A stretch of DNA of 64,000 nucleotides, taken from an uncultured Prevotella sp. (GTDB taxonomy: Bacteria; Bacteroidota; Bacteroidia; Bacteroidales; Bacteroidaceae). Made by a program: the position numbers and the translations under genes. Below, piece by piece: positions 44,988-53,220 of this stretch; position 1 is the stretch's first letter; each line of letters begins with the position of its first letter. The notes below the pieces were generated by a model. It was given only the letters and a program-made list of their open reading frames with translations, was not told where the DNA came from and did not search any database. Location: the NCBI GenBank assembly GCA_944320195.1, contig CALUGP010000005.1, positions 58,548 to 122,547 on the forward strand, read 5' to 3'.

Positions 44988-45602
44988 ATGAGAACGATTA
45001 TCATCTTTTTGGCCGTCATGCTGGCGCAAACGGCGGCATACGGGCAGGCCGACGACCTGCTCGACCGGGCCGCGCAGGCGTGCCTTTCGATAAGGCAGGC
45101 GGTGGCTGAACGCTCGGCCGACAACGTGATGCTGGGCATGGAGAAGCTGGAGGAACTGCCCTTCAGCAACCTTACGCTGACCGACGTGGACACCGGCGGC
45201 GAGGCCTCGCTGCGCGGACACCTGCAGTATGACACGCAATACCTGGACAGCCTTCTGTTATGCGACATGGACATGAGCCTTATCCAGGTAGACGGACCCT
45301 TCGTGCTGCGCAACCAAAAGGCCAAGATTCTGTACACCCACAGGGCCGTGAAGGCGCAGTCTGCCGTGACATACTCCATCCGCGCACAGGGCAGGCAGAG
45401 CCTCGTGGTGGTGAGCGAGAACGGACGGACGCTCAACCTACATGTAAACGACAAGGCCAACGGCCGCAAGCTCTCTGACGCTTCGCCCGGGGGCAAGGAG
45501 CTGTGCCGCCTGGACTGGACGGTGGAAAAGCCCTCGACGATTGACATAACGATAGAAAACAAGGCACAGACGGACACCAGTTTCATCATAATATCAAACT
45601 AA
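44988..45602 (+). CDS. Small secreted beta-sandwich protein between CHAT genes, function unknown
   Basis: 204 aa with signal peptide (MRTIIIFLAVMLAQTAAYGQ). N-terminal third is helical (DDLLDRAAQACLSIRQAVAE). From about residue 95 the chain is all beta (VDGPFVLRNQKAKILYTHRA, YSIRAQGRQSLVVVSENGR, STIDITIENKAQTDTSFIII), resembling prepeptidase C-terminal (PPC)-type domains that often accompany secreted proteases; this resemblance is by eye. It lies 37 nt after CHAT-2 and 5 nt before CHAT-3, so it is almost certainly co-translated with the proteases. A chaperone, inhibitor or targeting subunit is possible. Confidence 0.85.
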   Translation: MRTIIIFLAVMLAQTAAYGQADDLLDRAAQACLSIRQAVAERSADNVMLGMEKLEELPFSNLTLTDVDTGGEASLRGHLQYDTQYLDSLLLCDMDMSLIQVDGPFVLRNQKAKILYTHRAVKAQSAVTYSIRAQGRQSLVVVSENGRTLNLHVNDKANGRKLSDASPGGKELCRLDWTVEKPSTIDITIENKAQTDTSFIIISN

Positions 45603-45607
45603 ACGCC

Positions 45608-48130
45608 ATGCGCCGGACCATCATCACACTGCTTCTCGCCGCCGTTTGCACCGCATCGGGGGCGCAGACGGCCACGCTGCTGCTAAGGGCCGACTCGCTG
45701 GCACGCGCCGGACTGCATGCCGAGGCGCTGCCCGTATACGCCCGGGTGACGGCCATGCTCGACTCCGCCGGCACCAGAACATCGCGCTCGATAAGGCTGA
45801 GGGTGCTCGCGGGCATGGCCTCGTGCCACCAGGCCACGGGCGACTACCGCGACGCCCTGGCCGACTACACGACCATGCGCGACGCCAAGCTGCTCGATGT
45901 GCGCGGCCTGCTGAACATGAGCAACGTGTGCCTCGCGCTCGGACTGTACACCGACGTGGTAGACATGCTCGAACCTATTGACGCCGGGCGGTGGCAGCAC
46001 GTGCGCCTGCTAAACCTCGCATCGGCCTACGCCTACCTGAAGCGAACCGACGACGCGCTGCGGCTGATAAGCCAGACAACGACCGACGGCCTGCCGACAG
46101 ACGTGAAGGCCACGACCGAGGCCAACCGGGGATTCATCCTCATGTCCACAGGCAGAAGCCAAGAGGCCGCACGTGCGCTGGCCGAAGCGGCGCACATGAC
46201 CGCCGACGGGCGCACGCGCTGCATCATAACGGCCAACCTGGCACTGGCCGAGAGCGCATGCGGACGGCACGCCGACGCCCTGGCGCACATCGACTCGTGC
46301 CTGGCATGGCAGGCCGAAAACATAGGCAAGAGCCATCCCGACTACGCCATAAGCGTGCGCAAGCGTGCCGAGATACTGCTGGCAGCCGGCATGCGTGCCG
46401 ACGCCGCGGCCAGTTTCAAAGAATACCTGGAGCTGACGCGCGTGGAAGTAATACGCTCGTTCGCCATGCTTACGGCCAAGCAGCGGCAAGACTTCTGGTT
46501 CAGCCGGCAACCGCTCGTGGCCGAATGCTACGAGACGGGAGCCGAAGACCCCGGCATGGCATACGACGCGGCGCTGCTGTCGAAAAGCATACTGATGCAG
46601 GCCGACGCCGACATACGCCAGGCAGCGCGGCGCGACACGGCCACCACGCGCCTCTACAACGGCATGGAACGCCTGCGCCGCAAGGCCGCAAGCGGAACGA
46701 CAACGCCGCATGAGGCCGACTCGCTCAACGCCGAGGCCGACAGGCTGGAACGCCAACTGATGGCGGCACTGGAGGAATACGGCGAGATGATGGCCGGGAC
46801 AAACGCCACATGGCGCGACGTGGCGGCAATGCTGAAACGCGGCGAGGCCGCCGTGGAGTTCGTAAGATATGGCCGCGCAGCAGACAAGCGATATGCCGCC
46901 ATAGTGCTCAAGGCCGGTGCGAAGCCCGTGTTCACCCCCCTGTGGAGCGAAGACAGCCTGAAAGCCTGCAAGCTGGAAAACGGCATGACGCTCGGCCAGG
47001 CCATAGCGTCGACACGCCCCCAGGACAAGAACGCCATATACGCCGACAGCACGCTGACGGACAAACTACTATCACAAATATACAAGCTGACGGCCCGGTG
47101 CAGCCGCATATACTTCGCGCCCGACGGCATGCTGCACCTGCTGGCCATGGAGAACATGGACGGAGCGCCCGGCGGAGGCGACAGGATGTGCCGCCTCACG
47201 TCGACGCGCGAACTGCTGCGCACGGACAACCGGAGCGGCCAAGGCGCGCTGCTCGTAGGCGGACTGAGCTATGACGACTGCGACGCAACGCCCTACCCCA
47301 CCAACGCAAGTCCCGACCGCACGGCCGCCACCACGCTCTCGCGGCTGCAGCTGCCGCCTGCCGCGCAGGGCGGATACCGCTACCTGCCGTCGACGGCCAC
47401 CGAGGTGGACACCATAGCGGCGATAATAAGAAAAACGTGGAAAAACACAAGGACAGAACGCCTAAAGGGAACCGACGGCACGGAGACGGCCTTCAAGCGC
47501 ATGATTGACGGCAAACGGCTCGTCCATTTAGCCTCTCACGGCTTCTGTTTCGCCGCAAACGGCGAGACCGAGCCGCTGGCCTACTGCCGCGACAGCCTGC
47601 GAGAGGACGAGACGATGACACGCAGCGGCGTGATACTGGCAGGCGCGAACCGCATGGTGAGACCGCAGTTCGGCGGCTGCGACGACGGCGTGATGCTCTC
47701 GTCAGAGTTCGCCACGGCACGCCTGTCGCAGGCCGAGATGGTGGTGATGTCGGCCTGCCAGACCGGACTGGGTCCGGTAACGCCCGAAGGAGTGTTCGGC
47801 CTGCAGCGCGGACTGAAGAAGGCCGGAGCCGGAGCCATGGTGGTAAGCCTGTGGAACGTTGACGACCGCGCATCCCTGCTGTTCATGGCAAGCCTCTACC
47901 GACACATGGCCGACGGCCTCTCCACGGCCCAAGCCATGGCCAAGGCGCGCCGCGACGTAAGGCAACACACGGTAAGCGTGACCGTGGAAACCGACGAGGA
48001 CGACACCTCGAAGCCGCAAGTGCGCCGCCTCGGCCGCTGGGTGTGGCCCAAAAAGACGGCCGTGAAGACCCTGCGTCCGTATGCCGACGCACGCTACTGG
48101 GCGGCATTCATCATGATTGACGGTAAATGA
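45608..48130 (+). CDS. Exported CHAT-domain protease with TPR repeats, CHAT-3
   Basis: 840 aa, shorter and more divergent than CHAT-1/2. Signal peptide MRRTIITLLLAAVCTASGAQ. Canonical TPR-like repeats at about 25-300 (AGLHAEALPVYARVTAML, TGDYRDALADYTTMRD, ACGRHADALAHIDSCLAW). Then the pre-CHAT segment (KQRQDFWFSRQPLVAECYET, AALLSKSILMQADADIRQ) and the CHAT domain (about 400-840) with H644 in LVHLASHGFC and C717 in VVMSACQTGLGPVTPEGVFG. It ends YWAAFIMIDGK. The acidic insert ETDEDDTSKPQ near residue 800 is not in CHAT-1/2. Last gene of the operon, followed by a strong hairpin terminator. Confidence 0.93.
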   Translation: MRRTIITLLLAAVCTASGAQTATLLLRADSLARAGLHAEALPVYARVTAMLDSAGTRTSRSIRLRVLAGMASCHQATGDYRDALADYTTMRDAKLLDVRGLLNMSNVCLALGLYTDVVDMLEPIDAGRWQHVRLLNLASAYAYLKRTDDALRLISQTTTDGLPTDVKATTEANRGFILMSTGRSQEAARALAEAAHMTADGRTRCIITANLALAESACGRHADALAHIDSCLAWQAENIGKSHPDYAISVRKRAEILLAAGMRADAAASFKEYLELTRVEVIRSFAMLTAKQRQDFWFSRQPLVAECYETGAEDPGMAYDAALLSKSILMQADADIRQAARRDTATTRLYNGMERLRRKAASGTTTPHEADSLNAEADRLERQLMAALEEYGEMMAGTNATWRDVAAMLKRGEAAVEFVRYGRAADKRYAAIVLKAGAKPVFTPLWSEDSLKACKLENGMTLGQAIASTRPQDKNAIYADSTLTDKLLSQIYKLTARCSRIYFAPDGMLHLLAMENMDGAPGGGDRMCRLTSTRELLRTDNRSGQGALLVGGLSYDDCDATPYPTNASPDRTAATTLSRLQLPPAAQGGYRYLPSTATEVDTIAAIIRKTWKNTRTERLKGTDGTETAFKRMIDGKRLVHLASHGFCFAANGETEPLAYCRDSLREDETMTRSGVILAGANRMVRPQFGGCDDGVMLSSEFATARLSQAEMVVMSACQTGLGPVTPEGVFGLQRGLKKAGAGAMVVSLWNVDDRASLLFMASLYRHMADGLSTAQAMAKARRDVRQHTVSVTVETDEDDTSKPQVRRLGRWVWPKKTAVKTLRPYADARYWAAFIMIDGK

Positions 48131-48200
48131 ATAAGAAGCAAGGAGGAAAGGAGCAAGGAAAAAAGTATCCTTACTTCTTTCCTTCTTGCTTCTTATTTTA
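48130..48200. terminator. Long hairpin ending the CHAT operon
   Basis: AATAAGAAGCAAGGAGGAAAG (from 48130) pairs with the mirror segment 48177-48197 with one wobble, followed by TTTT on the plus strand. It starts at the CHAT-3 stop codon. Together with the MITE to its right it fills the 311-bp spacer 48131-48441, which has no gene. Confidence 0.75.
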
Positions 48201-48434
48201 ACGTAAGTTAGGCATAAGGAATCATCTTTCCAATTATATAAATTCTTACCGCTTTGTTTTTCTGCCGCTCAGTGGCAAGTCGTCATTCCGCTGAAAAGCG
48301 GAATCCAGTGTTTACCACCAAGATTGTTTTCCTTCTGGATTTTTTCTGGATTCCGCTTTTTAGCGGAATGACGACTTACCACCGACTTGCAAAAAACAGA
48401 CAAGTATGGCATTCCTGTTATGCCGAACTCATGT
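48201..48434. mobile_element. MITE-like element, family 1, copy B
   Basis: About 234 bp, opposite orientation to copy A. Ends ACGTAAGTTAGGCATAA and the complement of ACATGAGTTCGGCATAA. Central cruciform GTCATTCCGCTGAAAAGCGG ... CCGCTTTTTAGCGGAATGAC. Flanks TTATTTTA and TTATTTCA match at 7 of 8 positions. Sits between the CHAT operon terminator and the end of the barrel-protein gene, 7 nt from its stop. Confidence 0.8.
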
Positions 48435-48441
48435 TATTTCA

Positions 48442-49128
48442 TTAGAAATTCACTCCGAAATTGAGCGAGAGGCAGCCGTTGTGCGACGTGTCGAACGTGT
48501 CGTGGCAGATGTTTGACAGGCCGATGTCGTAAGACAGGTCCATGTAGAACAGGTCGTAGCCCACTCCGCAGCCCAGGCGCAGGCCTCCGTCGAAACGCTT
48601 GAAGTTGTTGTCAGAGAACGACTTTTGTGTCTTGCGCTCCTCAAAGTTCTTTATCCTGCCGCTTATGCCGTAGGCCAGGTATCCGCCGAAGAACGGCTGC
48701 AGGGTGAAGTGGCGGTCAATCGGATAGATGTATTTCACGACGACGGGCAGCTCGATGTAGTTCAGGTCGTAAGTCATCTTCTTGCCGCTGTCGAGCCGCT
48801 TGCGTCCGCCCTTCTCGGTGTATTGCAGTCCGGCCTCGAGATAAAGGGGCACGCTCTGCGACAGAGGCAGGCCAACCAGCGCGCCTACGGAGAGTCCCGT
48901 CTGCCACTTTCCGCCGTCGAGCCGAGGGTCGTCAGAGTTAACGAACGAGAATGCCGGGCCTATCCTGAAGCCGTAATACATGTTGCCGGTGCCCAGTCCG
49001 CTGTCGTGACGGCCGTAGTCCAGCCGCCCCGTGTCATAGTTGTAATACCTGCTATAGCGGTAGTCTTGCGCCTCGGCCGGAGCCAACAGGGCTGCCACGG
49101 CCAGCGTGATGATGATGAGTCGTTTCAT
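48442..49128 (-). CDS. Outer-membrane beta-barrel protein (PorT-like family)
   Basis: 228 aa with signal peptide (MKRLIIITLAVAALLAPAEA). An N-terminal Tyr-rich segment (DYRYSRYYNYDTGRLDYGR) is followed by alternating amphipathic strands with aromatic girdles (MYYGFRIGPAFSFV, PLYLEAGLQYTEKGGR, NYIELPVVVKYIY, FGGYLAYGISGRI, MDLSYDIGLSNI) and a terminal strand ending NFGVNF with aromatic last residue, as expected for barrel assembly. Eight strands are plausible. Function unknown. It converges on the CHAT operon. Confidence 0.88.
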   Translation of the reverse strand: MKRLIIITLAVAALLAPAEAQDYRYSRYYNYDTGRLDYGRHDSGLGTGNMYYGFRIGPAFSFVNSDDPRLDGGKWQTGLSVGALVGLPLSQSVPLYLEAGLQYTEKGGRKRLDSGKKMTYDLNYIELPVVVKYIYPIDRHFTLQPFFGGYLAYGISGRIKNFEERKTQKSFSDNNFKRFDGGLRLGCGVGYDLFYMDLSYDIGLSNICHDTFDTSHNGCLSLNFGVNF

Positions 49129-49160
49129 TGTCCTTATTTCTTTAATTCATAATTTATAAT

Positions 49161-49300
49161 TTGGCTTAGGCTTATCAGGCTTATTTGGCTCATCAGGCCT
49201 GACAAACCAAATGGGCCTGATAGGCCTTATGAGCCTAATAGTAAGTCTGATGAGCCTAATAGTAAGCCTTATGAGCCTAATAGTAAGCCTTATGAGCCTG
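49161..49300. repeat. 21-bp tandem repeat and GGCTTATCAGGC tract at the end of the SpoU gene
   Basis: From 49224 a 21-bp unit containing GAGCCTAATAGTAA is repeated three times plus a partial fourth (49224, 49245, 49266, 49287). The stop codon of the methyltransferase gene (49277-49279) lies inside it, and its last residues SQAHKAYY are encoded by it. To the left, looser GGCTTATCAGGC/GGGCCTGATAGGCC repeats. Confidence 0.75.
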
Positions 49301-49819
49301 GCTGGCCGCGAACTGGTAAACCACTATCCCGGCAGTGACCGAGACGTTGAGCGAGTGCTTCGTGCCGTATTGGGGGATCTCCAGGCAGCCGTCGCAGGCG
49401 TCCACCACGGCCTGGGCCACGCCTTTCACCTCGTTGCCCAGCACCACGGCGTACTCGCGTCCAGGCTCGGGGCGGAAGTCGCCGAGCATCGTGCTGCCCT
49501 CGCACTGCTCCACGGCCATCACCGTTACGCCCCTGGACTTCAGCTCGCTGACGGCCTCCAGCGCCGACGGCAGGTGTCTCCAGGCCACGCTGTCCTCCGC
49601 CCCGAGGGCCGTCTTGTGTATCTCGGGATGGGGCGGAGCGGCCGTTATGCCGCACAACAGGACTTCCTTCACGCGGAAAGCGTCGCACGAACGCAGCACC
49701 GAACCCACGTTGTACATGCTCCTTACGTCGTCGAGCACAACGGTGAGCGGTGTCTTCTCGGCCGCCTTGAACTCTTCCACGCTCAGGCGGCCCATCTCTG
49801 TTACCTTCAGTTTGCGCAC
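49277..49819 (-). CDS. SpoU-family RNA 2'-O-methyltransferase
   Basis: SAM-dependent SPOUT methyltransferase acting on tRNA or rRNA ribose. 180 aa, a single knotted domain without an extra RNA-binding domain. Motif 1 LDDVRSMYNVGSVLRSCDAF, motif 2 YAVVLGNEVKGVAQ and motif 3 IPQYGTKHSLNVSVTAGIVVYQF are all present. The extreme C-terminus comes from a 21-bp tandem repeat. TrmH- or TrmL-like; the exact target base is uncertain. Confidence 0.93.
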   Translation of the reverse strand: MRKLKVTEMGRLSVEEFKAAEKTPLTVVLDDVRSMYNVGSVLRSCDAFRVKEVLLCGITAAPPHPEIHKTALGAEDSVAWRHLPSALEAVSELKSRGVTVMAVEQCEGSTMLGDFRPEPGREYAVVLGNEVKGVAQAVVDACDGCLEIPQYGTKHSLNVSVTAGIVVYQFAASQAHKAYY

Positions 49820-49948
49820 TCTTTGAAAATTAATAGTTAAGAATTAAGAGTTTGGAGAATTAAGAATTAAGAGTTAAGAGTTAAGAATTAAGAAAAATAC
49901 CTTAGCAGGCCTATCATTGGCAAAGCATTTTTTCTTAACTCTTAACTC
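49820..49948. repeat. TTAAGAATTAAGAG inverted low-complexity tract
   Basis: Repeated TTAAGAATTAAGAGTTAAG units (49832-49892) mirrored by TTCTTAACTCTTAACTCTTAA (49932-49962), able to form a long AT hairpin just beyond the sufE stop. Probable terminator function. Confidence 0.6.
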
Positions 49949-50368
49949 TTAATTCTTAATTCTATAAGCCTCCGCGTAGATCTTTATCTGCTTGAGCATG
50001 GCCAGCAGGCCGTTCGAGCGTGTGGGCGAAAGGTGGTCCTTGAGGCCTATGCGCTCGATGAAATACAGGTCGGCCGAGGCTATCTCCTCGGGCGTGTGTC
50101 CGCTGAGCACGCGTATCAGGAGGGCGATGATGCCCTTCACTATGAGCGCGTCGCTCTCGGCGGTGAAGCATAGCAGACCGTCCTTCATGTCGGCCTGGAG
50201 CCACACGCGGCTCTGGCAGCCGTCTATGAGGTTGTCATCGGTCTTGTATTTCGCGTCGAGCGGCTCAAGCTCGTTGCCCAAGTCGATGAGCAGCTGGTAC
50301 TTGTCCATCCAGTCGGTGAGGTCGGAAAACTCCTCTATCACCTCGTCTTGTGCTTCGTTGATTGTCAT
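49949..50368 (-). CDS. sufE: SufE-family sulfur-acceptor protein
   Basis: Accepts sulfur from cysteine desulfurase SufS for Fe-S cluster assembly in the cytoplasm. 139 aa, typical. The sulfur-accepting cysteine is in NLIDGCQSRVWLQA, with FTAESDALIVKGIIALLIRV and PTRSNGLLAMLKQI as further family marks. 13 nt downstream of the U32 protein gene, likely one operon. Confidence 0.93.
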   Translation of the reverse strand: MTINEAQDEVIEEFSDLTDWMDKYQLLIDLGNELEPLDAKYKTDDNLIDGCQSRVWLQADMKDGLLCFTAESDALIVKGIIALLIRVLSGHTPEEIASADLYFIERIGLKDHLSPTRSNGLLAMLKQIKIYAEAYRIKN

Positions 50369-50381
50369 AGTCGTTCCTTTC

Positions 50382-51635
50382 TTAATCCTTTACTACTTTC
50401 TCTATCTTGAACAGCTTGTCGCTGGGCCTCACCTTGGCCGGCACCTTGAAGGCAACGCGGGTGCCCTTGCGGGCGGTCTTGACGGATGACGTGTCGTCGT
50501 GAATCTCGTCGACGGTGACGTACATCACGCCCGTGGTCGGCCCGGTTACGAGCATCTTGTCGCCCACGGAGAACTCGGCGGCCTCGCATGTGAACTCGGC
50601 CACTCCCAGCTTGGAGAAGTATTTTACGCCGCGGCCGACGTACACCTTGCGCTCCGTCGCGGCCGAGCCGTAGTTCTTGTTCCACTCGCCGAGCAGCTGA
50701 CCCTGGTAGTATCCGTCCCAGAAGCCGCGGTTGAAGACGGTCGCCAAGCGCTCGTCCCAGCGGTCTTTCTTCTCTTCGGTGAACGTGCCGTCGAGCACGG
50801 AGGCTATGGCTTCCTTGTAGCACTGCACCACGGTGTACACGTACTCGGGTCCCCTGGCCCTGCCCTCTATCTTGAACACCCTTACGCCCGAGCGCATCAT
50901 GCGGTCGATGAAGCGCACGGTCTTCAGGTCCTTGGGACTCATAATATATTTGTTGTCTATCTCAAGCTGGGTGCCCGTGTCGGCGTCGGTAACAATGTAA
51001 GACCGGCGGCACAGCTGCATGCACTCGCCGCGGTTGGCCGAGCGGCCGGCGTTGTCGAGGCTGAGGTAGCACTTTCCGCTGACGGCCATGCACAGCGCGC
51101 CGTGGCAGAACATCTCTATCCTCACTCTCTCGCCCGACGGGCCGCATATGTCCTGCTCCTCTATCTGGCGGTGTATGGCGGCCACCTGGTCAAGGCTCAG
51201 CTCGCGCGCCAGCACGGCCACGTCGGCAAACCGGGCGTAGAACTTCAGCGCCTCGATGTTGCTTATGTTGAGCTGAGTGGACAGGTGCACCTCCATGCCC
51301 ACGCTGCGGCAGTACGTTATCACGGCCATGTCTGACGCTATCACGGCCGAAATGCCGGCCTCCCTGGCAGCGTCTATTATAGTGTGCATGTCACTGATGT
51401 CGCCGTCGTATATTATGGTGTTCACCGTCAGGTAAGTCTTTATCCCCACGGCGGCGCACGTGGCGGCTATGTCGCGCAGGTCGTCCACGGTGAACGTGTT
51501 GGCCGAGTGCGCCCTCATGTTGAGCCGCCCTATGCCGAAGTACACCGAGCCGGCCCCGGCCTGTATGGCCGCCTGCAGGCTCTCGCGGCTGCCCACGGGC
51601 GCCATTATCTCGAAATCGTCAGTCTTGGCGTTCAT
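50382..51635 (-). CDS. U32 family (TrhP/YegQ-like) protein, probable tRNA hydroxylation factor
   Basis: Called a peptidase by family name, but characterised U32 members hydroxylate RNA (tRNA U34 by TrhP) using prephenate and an Fe-S cluster. 417 aa. The U32 barrel starts MAPVGSRESLQAAIQAGAGS, with YFGIGRLNMRA. Conserved cysteines for the cluster lie in EMFCHGALCMAVSGKCYLS and NRGECMQLCRRSY, followed by MSPKDLKTV and VFKIEGRARGPEYVY. A C-terminal beta domain follows (about 330-417). Co-transcribed with sufE, fitting its Fe-S need. Promoter at 51673-51703. Confidence 0.92.
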   Translation of the reverse strand: MNAKTDDFEIMAPVGSRESLQAAIQAGAGSVYFGIGRLNMRAHSANTFTVDDLRDIAATCAAVGIKTYLTVNTIIYDGDISDMHTIIDAAREAGISAVIASDMAVITYCRSVGMEVHLSTQLNISNIEALKFYARFADVAVLARELSLDQVAAIHRQIEEQDICGPSGERVRIEMFCHGALCMAVSGKCYLSLDNAGRSANRGECMQLCRRSYIVTDADTGTQLEIDNKYIMSPKDLKTVRFIDRMMRSGVRVFKIEGRARGPEYVYTVVQCYKEAIASVLDGTFTEEKKDRWDERLATVFNRGFWDGYYQGQLLGEWNKNYGSAATERKVYVGRGVKYFSKLGVAEFTCEAAEFSVGDKMLVTGPTTGVMYVTVDEIHDDTSSVKTARKGTRVAFKVPAKVRPSDKLFKIEKVVKD

Positions 51636-51672
51636 CTGTATTTGCTATGTGTATGATTCATACCTATCCGTG

Positions 51673-51703
51673 CAAAGTTACGGCAAGGCCGCCGAACTAC
51701 AAA
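51673..51703 (-). promoter_or_regulatory. Promoter of the U32-sufE operon
   Basis: Minus strand TTTG (51700-51703), 19 bp, TAACTTTG (51673-51680), 38 nt upstream of the ATG at 51635. Confidence 0.6.
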
Positions 51704-51810
51704 ATAAAAATGTGAAAAACTACAATATGCGGCCTTACGGAGCGCGAAAGACGGCAAACGGGACGGCGAAAGGCCACATTCCGCACGGCGGAAGGCCGCA
51801 TTCCGCCGAG

Positions 51811-52190
51811 TGTGGAAAACTCTGTGGAAAACCGTGTGGAAAACAGCAGCGATGTCAACAGCCCACCGGTCACCGGCCGGCAGCAGGTGGATATCCACAA
51901 GGTTACGACAAGAAAATAAGCAAGTTTTACACGGTTTCATGGCAGAAAAATATATAAACTTATTAAATTTGCAACAGAATACACATCTGTTGACAACCGG
52001 CCTTAACACCTGACAGACAGAGAGTAACAATAAGACACCGCCGTTGAAAACATACACGCATACGTTGACAACCGAAAAAGCAAGAAAACGGAGCGTAAGT
52101 TTTGCACAAATCCACGGCATATCATAACAACTCATTCTGTTTTTTCTAAAAAAAGAGAAAAAAAGAAGATTATAAAATGGTTGTGGATAA
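51811..52190. other. Candidate replication origin: DnaA-box-like repeats and AT-rich stretch
   Basis: Within the 655-bp divergent spacer 51636-52290. TGTGGAAAAC occurs three times at exact 12-bp spacing (51811, 51823, 51835), ATATCCACA (51891-51899, one mismatch from TTATCCACA) lies in the palindrome GTGGATATCCAC, and a perfect TGTGGATAA is at 52182-52190 next to an AT-rich, purine-rich stretch (about 52130-52180). TTGACAACCG occurs twice (near 51990 and 52064). The rest is an AAAGGCCAC-like remnant (51740-51805) and a GGGCCTATTAGG tract (52191-52258). No gene. Origin function is inference. Confidence 0.45.
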
Positions 52191-52258
52191 CGGCCTATTT
52201 GGCCTATTGGGCCTATCAGGCTCATTGGGCCTGATAAGCCAAATAAGCCAAATAGGCG
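52191..52258. repeat. GGCCTATTGGGCCTATCAGGC repeat tract
   Basis: Alternating GGCCTATTTGG, GGGCCTATCAGG and GGGCCTGATAAGCC units with dyad symmetry, directly upstream of nadA. Same class as the 49.2 and 62.2 kb tracts. Confidence 0.55.
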
Positions 52259-52290
52259 CCACTATAAAACAACAATAAATCAACAAGGCA

Positions 52291-53220
52291 ATGAACAACA
52301 AAGAACTGCATCAGGAGATACGCCGCCTCTGCGCGGAGAAGAACGCCGTCATAATGGCGCACTACTACACCCGGCCCGAGATACAGGACGCGGCCGACTT
52401 CATAGGCGACTCGCTCGCACTGGCGCGCAAGGCCGCCGAGACGGAGGCGCGCGTGATAGTGATGTGCGGAGTACACTTCATGGCCGAGACGTGCAAGCTG
52501 CTTTGCCCCGGCAAGACGGTGCTCTGCCCCGACCCCCAGGCCGGCTGCTCGCTGGCCGACTCGTGCCCGGCAGCTGAGCTTGAGAAGTTCAAGTGGGAGC
52601 ACCCGGGCCACACCGTGGTGAGCTATGTCAACACCACCGCCGCCGTGAAGGCACTGACAGACATCGTCGTCACCAGCGGCAACGCCGAGAAGATAATACG
52701 CCGCCTGCCCGAGGACGAGAAGATAATCTTCGGCCCCGACAAGAACCTGGGCCGATACATCAACGAAGCCACGGGCCGCCACATGCTGCTGTGGCAGGGC
52801 GGATGCCACGTTCACGCGCGCTTCAAGGCGCAGGCCATAGAGCGGCTGAAGGCGCAGCACCCCGGGGCCGTGGTGATGGCACACCTTGAATGCAGCGAGG
52901 AAGTGCTCGCCCTGGCCGACGTGAAAGGCTCCACGGCCGTCATGCTGAAATACGCCCAGGAGCACCCCGCGGAGACATACATCGTGGCCACCGAGGCCGG
53001 CATTCTGCACGAGATGCGCAAAAAGTGCCCGGAGACTGAGTTCATACCCGTGCCGCCAGAAGGCGCGGACGAGGGCTGCAACGAGTGCGAATACATGCGC
53101 ATGAACACTCTGGAGAAGCTCTACCGGTGCCTGTGCGACGAAAGCCCGGCCATCGAAGTGCCCGAGGACATCGCCCGAGAGGCCGTAAAGCCCATCAAGA
53201 GAATGCTGGAACTTTCGTAA
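52291..53220 (+). CDS. nadA: Quinolinate synthase A
   Basis: [4Fe-4S] enzyme condensing iminoaspartate with dihydroxyacetone phosphate to quinolinate in NAD synthesis. 309 aa, full length. Cluster cysteines are expected in VMCGVHFMAETCKLL, WQGGCHVHARF and EGCNECEYMRMNTLEKLY. AHYYTRPEIQDAADFIGDSL is the N-terminal signature. No nadB or nadC is next to it here. Confidence 0.97.
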   Translation: MNNKELHQEIRRLCAEKNAVIMAHYYTRPEIQDAADFIGDSLALARKAAETEARVIVMCGVHFMAETCKLLCPGKTVLCPDPQAGCSLADSCPAAELEKFKWEHPGHTVVSYVNTTAAVKALTDIVVTSGNAEKIIRRLPEDEKIIFGPDKNLGRYINEATGRHMLLWQGGCHVHARFKAQAIERLKAQHPGAVVMAHLECSEEVLALADVKGSTAVMLKYAQEHPAETYIVATEAGILHEMRKKCPETEFIPVPPEGADEGCNECEYMRMNTLEKLYRCLCDESPAIEVPEDIAREAVKPIKRMLELS

